From Adineta ricciae (Eukaryota; Rotifera; Eurotatoria; Adinetida; Adinetidae), in the NCBI GenBank assembly GCA_905250025.1, contig CAJNOJ010000392.1, positions 1-64,000 of the forward strand: a DNA stretch of 64,000 nucleotides. The letters are read 5' to 3'. The notes beneath the pieces were generated by a model that saw nothing but the letters and a program-made list of their open reading frames with translations, was not told where the DNA came from and ran no database searches. This document shows positions 35,331 to 45,275 of this stretch, in pieces (position 1 is the stretch's first letter; every line of letters begins with the position of its first letter). The translations under genes were made by a program, and so were the position numbers.

Positions 35331-37946
35331 ATGCAGTTTTGGAATGTGCGATATATATTTTTACTTTTTGTATACGGATCTCACCTCGATATACACAACG
35401 TAAAAGCCGATTGGCCATCGCTGGATTCCTCCAACAGTCAACTACTGGGTCTTTTTCCAGATGCCGCAAATGCCACTAACCCTAGCACGCTCACTATTCA
35501 AGCACGTGCTATGTTCAAAGCAGCAGTTTTACTTTCTCAGCAATATAACATACGGATTGGTGGAGAACTTATCAATTGGCGAACATCACTCACTGGTGGT
35601 ATTGGCATCGATGCACTTAGTAGTACTTGTCATATGCTTTCTGATTCCAATATTGTTGGTATCGTCGGTCCAGCATTGTCTCGAGAAACTCCAATAGTTG
35701 CTGATTTTGCTGCTAAAATAGGTATACCAGTCGTATCGTATGCCGCAACCGCTCCTGAACTATCCAGTAGAAAAGTATACCCTACTTTATATCGTACCAT
35801 TCCTTCGGATTATTCAGCAGCTTTGGCTATAGTAAAACTATTCGTACGATTTAACTGGAATAAAAGCGACATCGTCTATCAAAATGACGCATTTGGAACG
35901 GGTGGTGCAAAAATAATTGAAGAAGCATTCCTTGCGAATGGCTTATCGATCGAAAATACAATTGTATATGACATTGGTTCAGGCAATTTTAAAGGTGATT
36001 TCAGAAATACCTTAACCAACAGTTCGTCACGAATTATATTATTATGGGCAACGTCGTCAGTTACAGAGATCATCCTGCAAAAAGCTCTGTTTCACGATAT
36101 ACTTGGTCCGCGATTTACATGGATATTGAGTACAAGTATTTCATTTGCTTCTTTCAATCAATCTTCCTATTCAAAATTAATCGGCATTTTAACAATCGAG
36201 CCTGTCGTAGCAACAATGGTCGGCGTGCCTGTAAATAAAACTTTGTTAAATGCTGCCTATGATCTATGGAAAACGTATGAGCCAGAAACATATCCTGCAT
36301 CATCTGAAATCAATTATTATGCATTATTTGCCTTTGATGCTGCTTGGTTGTTGATTCAATCATTACACAAACTCTGTTCAGGAAATAGCAATAATTTGTC
36401 ATCATGTGTTTCATTTACAAATCCATCGGTATGTTTTGATCGACGTTTTCTCAACACACGTTCGTTTCTTGATACAATCAATAATATGAGTTTTCTGGGT
36501 GTATCTGGTTTGCTGAAATTTGATTCCGGCGTAACAGATCGGATTAATGGCAGTTATTATTATGCACAGAATATCGATACGTATGCCGGTGGTATCAACT
36601 TCATACCAGTCTTGGGCTATTCGGATGCAAATGGCTGGGAAAGATATGCTGGGGCGAGTCCAATCATCTGGCCGGACGGGACGTTAACTGCTCCCTCTGG
36701 CGTTGCTAAACTGAATGGCGTACATTTAAGAATTGGCGTTATCATATCAGCGCCGTTTACAATTCTTACCACAGTAACCGATGAATTAGGACAACCGAAA
36801 CAAACAGTTACTGGTTATATGCCTGATCTTATTGCTCTTCTACAAGATCGAATGGGATTTATACCGGATATTCAAGTGGCACCGACAAATTTTAGTTATA
36901 CAACACTTATTCAAGCAGTAGCATCTGGCTTGTATGATATTGTCGTTGGTGATGTAACAGTCACTTCTTCTCGCAGAGAAATTGTTGATTTTAGCAATGC
37001 TATATACGACAATTCTCTACGAATTGTTATGGCAAGAAATAGCGAAACTAACGTTGACTTCCTATCATTCTTAAAGCCATTTTCAAGTAACCTATGGCTG
37101 ATGGCATTAGCTGCTATGATTGTTGCCGGCGTCCTGTTCGCCATATTAGAAAGATCAGATAATGAAATCTTGCAACAGCGATCCACCGTTTCCTTGCTGA
37201 CAATGAGTATATGGTATTCATTCGGTAATATCGTTGGATATGGTGCAGATTTTGAAGCAAGAACAGGTTCTGGACGTCTAATAACTGCGGGTCTATACTT
37301 GTTAAGTGTAGTATTAGTTGTATCGTATACTGCAAATTTAGCTTCGGATTTGACTTTATCCCGATCACGTGCAATCATATCTGGACTCGATGATGTTAAG
37401 AGCGGAAAAATTCCCTTTAATCGTATTGGTATTCGTGTTGGTTCAGCTAGTGAAGACTTTTACTTACGAGAAGTGTCAAATGGTCGTCGAAATTATTATG
37501 CACTGAAAAACAAACCTGAAACGTATGCATGTTTGTTGAATGGTAGCATTGACTTAACATTTATGGACGTTGGTGTTGCTGAATATATTACTAATAATGT
37601 TTACTGTAGTTTAACATTAGCTGGTGAAGAATTTAACAAAGGTGTTATGAGTATTGTCACGCCAAAACAATGGATATATAAACAAGAATTGGATATCAAT
37701 ATCTTAGCGCTGAGAGAAGCTGGCGAATTAGATCGACTAAAATCAAAATGGGTAGATGCAAAAGATTGCCCAGCACCATCGGAAATATCTACTGCAATGG
37801 AAGTCGAATCAATGGTTGGCTTATTCTTAGTGTTCGCAGTGATCTGTCTCTTATCGGTGTTACTATCTATTTGGAAAAAACGAATTATCGTATGGAACTA
37901 CATATCTCGAAATAGGAAGGAACCAACAATTCAACTTAAAATCTGA
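35331..37946 (+). CDS. GluR1-like: Ionotropic glutamate receptor with K+-channel-like pore filter (AvGluR1 type)
   Basis: One uninterrupted 871-residue frame. A hydrophobic leader is followed by an amino-terminal domain (about 30-430; GIVGPALSRETPIVADFAAKIGIP). LBD half S1 (about 465-575) has GYMPDLIALLQDRMGF and GDVTVTSSRREIVDFSNAI, with the ligand-carboxylate Arg near residue 547. M1 is about 586-606. The pore loop is WYSFGNIVGYGAD (residues 628-640, bases 37212-37250). M3 carries the gating motif SYTANLASDL (from 665). LBD half S2 has DLTFMDVGVAEYI. M4 is about 828-848. The VGYG filter resembles that of K+ channels. A. vaga AvGluR1 was described as a glutamate receptor with a K+-selectivity signature. 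This gene is the same type; whether it is that gene or a paralogue cannot be told here. It has no introns, unlike most neighbours. Confidence 0.95.
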   Translation: MQFWNVRYIFLLFVYGSHLDIHNVKADWPSLDSSNSQLLGLFPDAANATNPSTLTIQARAMFKAAVLLSQQYNIRIGGELINWRTSLTGGIGIDALSSTCHMLSDSNIVGIVGPALSRETPIVADFAAKIGIPVVSYAATAPELSSRKVYPTLYRTIPSDYSAALAIVKLFVRFNWNKSDIVYQNDAFGTGGAKIIEEAFLANGLSIENTIVYDIGSGNFKGDFRNTLTNSSSRIILLWATSSVTEIILQKALFHDILGPRFTWILSTSISFASFNQSSYSKLIGILTIEPVVATMVGVPVNKTLLNAAYDLWKTYEPETYPASSEINYYALFAFDAAWLLIQSLHKLCSGNSNNLSSCVSFTNPSVCFDRRFLNTRSFLDTINNMSFLGVSGLLKFDSGVTDRINGSYYYAQNIDTYAGGINFIPVLGYSDANGWERYAGASPIIWPDGTLTAPSGVAKLNGVHLRIGVIISAPFTILTTVTDELGQPKQTVTGYMPDLIALLQDRMGFIPDIQVAPTNFSYTTLIQAVASGLYDIVVGDVTVTSSRREIVDFSNAIYDNSLRIVMARNSETNVDFLSFLKPFSSNLWLMALAAMIVAGVLFAILERSDNEILQQRSTVSLLTMSIWYSFGNIVGYGADFEARTGSGRLITAGLYLLSVVLVVSYTANLASDLTLSRSRAIISGLDDVKSGKIPFNRIGIRVGSASEDFYLREVSNGRRNYYALKNKPETYACLLNGSIDLTFMDVGVAEYITNNVYCSLTLAGEEFNKGVMSIVTPKQWIYKQELDINILALREAGELDRLKSKWVDAKDCPAPSEISTAMEVESMVGLFLVFAVICLLSVLLSIWKKRIIVWNYISRNRKEPTIQLKI

Positions 37947-38761
37947 ACATCATGTTTCTTGACGTTGTTTTTGCTTTAAGCTCGCTTTTGTCGTTGTATT
38001 GCAAATAATCTGTTAGGTTAAAACGTTCGCTATTATATATATACTAACGGGCGTACCCGGTGGGCAATAAGAAATATCTATGTCGAACGTCTCACATATT
38101 GAAAATCTGTAGCAAATAGAAAATTCAATATACTTCAAGTTTGTACGCTAGTGGTGTTAATTTTTCTCGTTGTGCATCGCACAAAACGATAATTTCAGTT
38201 ATAGTTCTTCATGCAAAAGAGTTACCCAAGCTGATTTCTGCCTAAGAACTTGTTCAAATTTCCTCTCTCTCTCTAGTATTCATTCTACACTCCAGCTATT
38301 CATTCATCGACTTTTTTCTCACTCTCACGTCATCTCATACCTTATATTCTTCGCTTTCACCCACCCTTAACATTTATCCTAATCGTTCTAAATCCTGTAA
38401 CGCTATTGGTGAGTTTCATAGATTTCCTATACCAGCCACAGGAGTCTCCTGCACAGGTAGAGTATGTGGATTGTTGTCTATGAGTGCTCAGACGGTCTTC
38501 GCTACCAATTTTCTCCATTTTTTAAGTACTGTAATCCTATTGGTCAGATGCATATATCGCCCGTAGCAAGCGTAGGATTGAGTTTTTCCCGGAAAAAAGT
38601 GCACGTCGACCTTTACCTGGACGTCAGGAAGTATCGTGGAAAGTTTAGTGGCGATAGCTATTACAGGGACTGAATGCATAGCGAACAGACAACAAACTTT
38701 CTTCTTTATATATAAAAAAATATATATATTAAACATCCAAAAAGGGAGTCAGAAAATCTTG
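37947..38761. other. Intergenic, unassigned, compositionally distinct
   Basis: No gene recognised. Bases 38400-38680 are richer in GC than the spacers nearby and hold a 69-codon + frame with no family match. A (CT)n run lies near 38263-38275 and an AT run at 38706-38731. Confidence 0.4.
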
Positions 38762-41700
38762 TCAAGATGATTCTGTCGACAGACATCGTCGTCTCAGATA
38801 TTGATAAAGCTTGATAAATCCGGCTGTTATCCATAAAGAGATAATAATCAAACCGCCAAAAAGTTCGATTACTAGTAGTGTTGTATCCATAAGATTTCCG
38901 TTACCATAATATGAATAACTACAAGTAGACACGTGACATTGATTAAAATAGTTCTCATAGGATACATTAGTGAGATATTCTTCAACAAAAAGTTTTTCTA
39001 GCAGAAATTTTACTGTTGAATTGTAATTGAACTGACTTTGATAAAACGATGCGTTCAACGCTTGAAACTCTTCATTGGAATCAACATATTGCTGATCGTA
39101 CAAAAATCCGATTGTCGATTGAAGGAGTCCGTCTAGAGGCAGACAACCGAGAGTAATATTTCCTATCGATTGAGTGCATGTCGATGACAGACCGCAGTCA
39201 CATTGATTGTACTGAAGAGAAAACGTGTGATAATTCCAATACCGACTGTTGAATTTAATTGGCTCGTATTTCCAATTGGTTGAATACATATTCAACAACG
39301 TATTCTTTGCGGTCATATGTCGAATAAAATCGAGAGTATCTATGAACGATTGAGCAGTACTTTGACCGAACTGCTCGACTAGTTGCTGAATTTGTTCATT
39401 CAATGCATCCGAAGACATCAATCGTGTATTGACATAACTGCTTGTAATAAACTGTGAAAGTGTATCATTAACTGTTCGCTCAGATAGTTGACAGAATGCA
39501 GATAGTAACTGGTTTTGGGCAAGAACAAAACTTTCGTTAGTTCTTTTATATACGTACATAATCCAGTCGTCCGAAACGAGCTCACTAGAACATAATGGAT
39601 GGAAACGTGGTTGAATCGTAATGAAACTTCGATAATCAATTGATATTTTTGAACAGGAACATTCTAATGTATCGGAGTACTTTTGTAATAGATCTTCATG
39701 TAACAGACGCGAGGGCTGGTTTATAAGAGTTGTCTTGGTTTGCACGGGAAGGTATGAAATAAGGTAAACAATCATCGTGATACTCAATAGGAATATAAAA
39801 TGCAATCGATTTGTTCGTGTTTGATCATCATGAACATCGAAAATACATTTGAAAAATTGAAAGATTGAATTGAACGAATTGATTTTCATTATATCTTCGA
39901 TAAAGGTGATCAAAATCGAAATGATGAGTTTCAGGCATCGCGATAATCCACCAAAGACACCGATAACCACCGAAAGCACGACGATCGCACTACGATAGCT
40001 TGTGTATTCGTACGTACAAATCGGGGAACAGGAATTAAAATATGCTGGAAATGAGACGGTTACATTCCACGAATTGATCATCAGGCGGTTGACAATCGAT
40101 CCAACTTGTTCGGTTTTTTCCTGATCTGTTAGATCCAACGCTGTGAAATTTTTCGGTGGAGTATAATCAAGTAAAACTGTCGATAGAGAGTCAACTATTT
40201 GATCTACGTAAGTTTGATTGGTCAAACCAATTAGTTCTGATTGGAAAAGCGCTGCGACAGGAAAACAACCGACAAGAAGATTTGGGTATTCTAGGTGTCT
40301 ACCAAAATTATCGAACACGCTGCTACGCGCTGACGGATATTCTATTGACATGGAACATAATCCAGATAATTCACAGGAACAATTGGAATAATTCAGAGGT
40401 TGATAAAACATTTCTTTTGTCGTTAAATTTAATCGAAAATCAACATTCTGTAAGTAGCTAGCAAGTCGATTTCCTTGAGTGGTTTGTTGGATAAGTTCAA
40501 TCAAACGTTGGTATTGATTTTGTGTTGTTAGTTTCCATTGTTCAACTAGAGATGAGAAATGTTCTTGAAAGGTGCTTCCATCAACAACTTCCGACGTAAC
40601 ATAACGGTTTTCAAGAAAAACACCTCGAGCATCTTCGACAGTTTGTGCGGCGTTCGTACAAAATATATTAAGAATACTAAATTGTGTGACGAAATTTTTT
40701 TGATATCTCAAGCCAGATATGGTCATGTAAGATGTAAATAGCGCTAGAAAGTTAAGCCAATCGTCGGAAACAAAATCACTCGAACATATTGGATGATATG
40801 TTGGTGTAATTGAGATGAACTTTCCAAAAGATGTGGATAATTGCGTGCAAGAACAAGTAGCATCGTCATTGTATTTTGTTTTTAACTGTAAATATACCGA
40901 TTCGGTAGGATGAGGAACTGTTTTTTGGTAGATATCTTTCGTCGAGAGAAAGTAAATGACCACAACTGTAAATGATATTCCGAGAAGCAAGACAAAGATG
41001 CGTGTAATTCGACGTTCATGATGAATATAACGATCATCATTTGTCCTCGTTTCGAAGAAGTTTAGTTCAGATAAAATATGACTCAGCCGAGATTTGTATT
41101 CAATGATTTTATAACGGACTGAAACGAGTGAATGTGTGAGGTGAGAATTTTAATAAGAAATTCAATTCAACTTACGACTGGTACGATGTGCAGATTGAAT
41201 TGCTAATCGCCGATTACGAATGTAGCGAACAGTAGCTGGAACAAGTATCCCTAACGTTATGGTTAATCCACCAAGTAAGCCAATAATTTTCGTAAGAATG
41301 TAACCGAAACTGCGTCGTTGGACCATGATATAGGTGCATGACAAAGGTATGCATTGATTGAAATATTGTTTATAGGACACGTTGTATGTCAGTTGCTCTA
41401 GCATTAGACGATTGACGATGGATTGTACTGTTGAATTCAATTGAAACTGACTGGATTCTGGTATGGGCATAGCTGTAAAATTCTCTTGAGTATCAAAGTA
41501 CGAAACAGTTGTATTAAGACATGTTTGATTGTAAAAACATTCGAGTGTGGATTGGAGAAGTGAATGCATTGCTGTGCAACTGGAAACTAAACCAGAAATG
41601 TTCCAAATTGACACATCAATGTATTCAGGGTAGCTTGAGTTGGCTACAGCGACAGGATAAATTCCCATTTGTTCAGTACAGGAATAAGTCCTTGTGCAAT

Positions 41701-42430
41701 AGCAATAAGAACCATTTGCTTCTAAAAAAGCTCGTTCCAAAATTGACAATTCGGTGCTCTCAGCGTAGATTTGATCATAATAGTAAAGACTTAATGTTGA
41801 ATCCAGTGCAGGTATCAATTGATTTGCAAACATCATTTCACCAAATAAGTTCAGTTCAGATTGAAATAGAAACGAAAGAGTTAATTGAAATTCCAGAATG
41901 TAGGCTTCGATCATAGACTGAAGTAAATTATCATAGAGTACTGATGGACTAATAAATTGACTAGTATAGAGAGAATCTAACCCAGTTTGAAATCTTTTCT
42001 CTGATAGACGGCAGAGACTGGCAAGAATTTGAAAAAGTGAATTGCCTATTGATCGAATATCAGATGAATAAAGATCAGTGGCGTTAGAGGCGGAAAAAAG
42101 CATTTGAATCCATCGATCGGATACGAAATCGCTTGAACAAATCGGATGAAATGTTCCATTAACTGTTACGAATGTTCCATAGGGAAACGATAATCGAGAG
42201 CAAGGACATTCAGCATCATGAGGTAGAGTACGCACTTGTTCTTCCGTTGGATAAGCTATCATCAGACTGTTTGTCTCAGGAGTTAACCAAAGGCCAATGA
42301 TAATCATCGTGAGAGTGACTAGAAATGTTATTATATATATTCGTGTAGCAATTATATTTGATCGCTGTTGATATTCGTTATCATCAGGATTTTCAAATAT
42401 GCTAAGCTGACGTAAATAGTTAAACACCAT
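38762..42430 (-). CDS. Three-module, six-TM Cys-rich membrane protein (unknown family, tandem fusion)
   Basis: Two exons, 42430-41176 and 41118-38762, joined by a 57-nt GTAAGT...TTTCAG intron in frame, give about 1,203 residues. Three homologous modules lie at about 1-418, 419-830 and 831-1203. Each has a short cytoplasmic lead (ending F-F/E-x-n-D-D), TM1, C-x-C (ECPCSRLS, TCSCTQLS, ECSCSKIS), a shared HPxCSS[DE][FL]VSD-W block, a helical region, a second Cys cluster (CYC, CSCELSGLC, CDCGLSSTC), YFN-C-x3-CTY/CSY just before TM2, and TM2 with a GG-L core (GLLGGLTITLG, GVFGGLSRCLK, ELFGGLIIISL), then basic residues. Many N-x-S/T sites place the Cys-rich parts outside the cell. I do not recognise the family. 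The two-TM, large disulphide-rich ectodomain layout recalls DEG/ENaC or P2X subunits, but I cannot show homology. Confidence 0.75.
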
Positions 42431-42723
42431 TGTCTGGCAAACAAGATAGTTAATTAAACAACAAGTATTTCATCTGTTTTATCAAACACAGCTCTTTGTG
42501 TCGATTTAGAATGTCTGATTAGAAACAGCGAAACATTAAGAAAAGTAATCTGGGAGATTAAAAAGAAGACTTGTCAGCAGTGTTTATCATTTGCATGTTT
42601 TCAGTCGAAAACAAATTAATCTGTGTATCACCGGTGTGTTTATCGTTTATTCAGAAATGAGAAAAATTAATATACAAAAAAGCCACCCAGTTCTTTTTTC
42701 TTTTCTGTTAAAAGAGCTTTGTT
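42431..42723. other. Short spacer
   Basis: Holds the promoter side of the three-module gene and the 3' UTR of the FAM221 gene. No other feature. Confidence 0.5.
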
Positions 42724-44179
42724 TTATTTTTTAGCACCAGTTATACGACGAGGTGGGGATCGATCATGTCGAGTGCCCGTTGTTAGCTGAGCATTCGTGT
42801 CGTACGGATTACGTGCAGGGCGAATACCGCGGGAAAGACGTTGCTATAGAAATTCACAGATATTTGATACGGTTGCAATAAAAAAAAGGAATGATTTACT
42901 CGTTCTTGATAACGGCGTTCATAATAGTCAAGTTCCGATTCACCAGGACGACGCAACTGGGATTGTGCTTCCGCGCCTTTTAATAGCAAAAGAAAATCAA
43001 TCAGATTATGAACGATTTTATGTGGGGGAAAAGCGCGTTTCATACTATTAGGATCGAGAGATGCATGAGCACGGAGAATTGGATGATCCATGGCTGTGAT
43101 GGGTTGGTTGAGAAAATCATCATCCGGTCGACCTACAAAACAAAACATATGAATTGCAAAATAGAACAGATACATTCTTTTTCTCTCTGACCTCGACCGC
43201 TTGGATCAAGTCTTAGATAGCCTTCGGCTAATGAACTGAAGCCTGTCAACCCGCCCATAGCTTTATAGGGTGTAGCATAACCAGTTGGATGACCGCGTCT
43301 TTCTCTTTCTTCTTTCGTTTCCACTAATGTTATATGTCTATTAGCTGATTCACCACATGTACATGTAAATGGCGCACTGAATCCCGTACAATTACAATCT
43401 ATGAACAAATGCATCGATGATATATGTTTCACGATCTGGAATTTATACTTTTTTGACATTTGTAAGGTGGTCGTGTGCCGTGTGTATCAAGTGAATGTTT
43501 ACAACGACAGTTGGGATCACTTGTGCCAGATGCATTTGCAACGTATTCGAATGATACACAACGACAACCTGGTTGACGACATGAAATTAGAATAGGTCGT
43601 TCTCTTGGAATTTCGGGAAAATCAGTTTTGTGTTCTGTAAATCTTGTTTAAATGAGTAAGAGAAGAAAAAACTATATTCGATAGATCTTATTTCAATTTA
43701 CTTGTGTCGACAAAGACACTTATGTTGAGGACCTATAAGAATACAATCCATTCCTTGTGGATTGACCCATGCAACGAACAATCGATTGTGTAAACGCTTA
43801 AAATATTCAAAATAGAACGTGACTTAATTGACGTCCAAGTGAATCATTTCAAAACTGAGAGGTAAAACAATGCCTCTTATCAAATATTGATTGATCATTT
43901 TTCTTTTTGTGTAATTCAATATTTTCAATTCAAAATCAAACAAATCAATGCTTACCATCGGTAAAACTCGTTTTTTATACTCTTCATATTCTTCGGGTGT
44001 AAACAATTTGCCTCCATCATCATCACCCACGATTCTGCAATAAAATAAATCGTAGACTTGTTAGTTCAACGCAGAGATTCTTACGCTCGATATTCAAAAT
44101 AGGCATCGACATGTGCAGCAGCATTCGGAGGTAAACTGATATACTCACCCGGTGCACGTCCACGACCACTTCCTGCCAT
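42724..44179 (-). CDS. FAM221-like: FAM221 family protein
   Basis: About six or seven short exons; the ATG at 44179 gives MAGSGRGRAPGEYISLPPNA and the stop is at 42724 after RRITGAKK. The Cys/His-rich core is the family mark: GPQHKCLCRHKH, then PGCRCVSFEYVANASGTSDP, NCRCKHSLDTHG, PPYKCQKCNCTGFSAPFTCT and CGESANRHITLVET. Later segments (YATPYKAMGGLTGFSSLAEG, then LDPSGRGRPDDDFLNQP) are not Cys-rich. FAM221A/B are poorly studied animal proteins; a zinc-binding role is inferred from the Cys/His spacing. No signal peptide or membrane segment, so cytosolic or ciliary location is possible but unproved. Exon joins are approximate. Confidence 0.75.
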
Positions 44180-44571
44180 ATTCGTTTTGTTCTATACGTC
44201 TGACGACTTATCGAAATGGTGATATATAGGAATGGAAGTCGTCATTCATTTTCGCTACTTGGCAACTTAGTTATAGATGTCGCAAACAAATACATGAGAA
44301 TAGTTCAAAGTAACATTCATTTCTTCTACTTATTCAAGGAATACTTTCGTTTACGGTTCGTCTCAATTATCATTATTATAGCCCACATTAAATAATCTAA
44401 TGTACGTCTTTGCATAAAAACAAACTCATCAATTGTTGACTAATACATGACTAATTTACAGAACGCTACGACTGAAAAAGTCGAATGCATGTAGTTTAAA
44501 CGAACTTTTTTTCTCTTTTATTTATCGAAATGATAATCTTTTCCATTCTGCATGAAAATATCGTTCTTTTT
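44180..44571. other. Short intergenic spacer
   Basis: Lies between the FAM221 start and the EGF-protein stop, both on the - strand. AT-rich; nothing else seen. Confidence 0.5.
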
Positions 44572-45275
44572 CTACCAACGTGGGTTGTGATATAAGTAAA
44601 CATAATTACGTCTGTCATGTCGAAGTTCACATCGTCGACCACGATAGTTTTGTCCACAAGAACAGTATGCTTGACCATATGCATTCACACATCGACCACC
44701 ATTGTAACACCTACAATTAACAACACGAGAAAATCGATTCATTATTACTTTGTTGATTAATCTTACCAGTTGGAATCACAGGCTGGACGGCATGAATACG
44801 AACAATTGTTACCGTAGGTACCTGGCGGACAAACGCAAACTGCTTGAAGAGTTAATTGATTGACAACACAAGTTCCACCATTTAAGCATGGATTGTTTGT
44901 TAAGCAGGGATTGTTTGGTAATGGATTTACTGGACAGTCAGGATTGGCAATAATATTATTTGGACATAGACAAATATAAAGAGCTGGATTTTGATTTGTT
45001 GGTATACATGTCGCACCAGCCGGACAAACAGCATTAGCACATTGATTTGGGATGACAACGGGCGATTGTGTTGTTGTGATAACAACTCCACCGGTACATT
45101 GTGCTGCTGTTGGCTGTAATGTCATGTCTGGACAAAGACAGGAGAAAGCCGTACCTGTTTGAACACATGGATATGCTCCACACGTTGCTTGAGCTGCTGC
45201 CGTACATTGGTTTTGTCCACGAACTGTGGCTAGCAATGTAACAAGAAGAACAATCGCACTTTTAAGAAACAACAT
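44572..45275 (-). CDS. Secreted EGF-repeat protein
   Basis: Two exons; the intron lies at about 44708-44765 (GTAAGA...TTGTAG). I choose the ATG at 45275 because it gives a clean signal peptide (MLFLKSAIVLLVTLLATVRG); an upstream ATG at 45425 would put about 50 residues before it. The mature protein has Cys-rich EGF-like units: CGAYPCVQTGTAFSCLCP, then CANAVCPAGATCIPTNQNP ending YICLCP, then NNPCLNGGTCVVNQLTLQAV ending CVCPPGTYGNNC, and, after the splice, CYNGGRCVNAYGQAYCSCGQ ending GRRCE. The tail is basic and ends HNPRW. About 215 residues. EGF repeats mediate extracellular binding; the partner is unknown. No membrane anchor is seen. Confidence 0.8.

Noticed and set aside
41161..41175. Apparent stop separating a one-module gene from a two-module gene
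   Set aside because: A consensus donor at 41175-41174 and acceptor at 41120-41119 remove the stop and restore a third homologous N-terminal lead.
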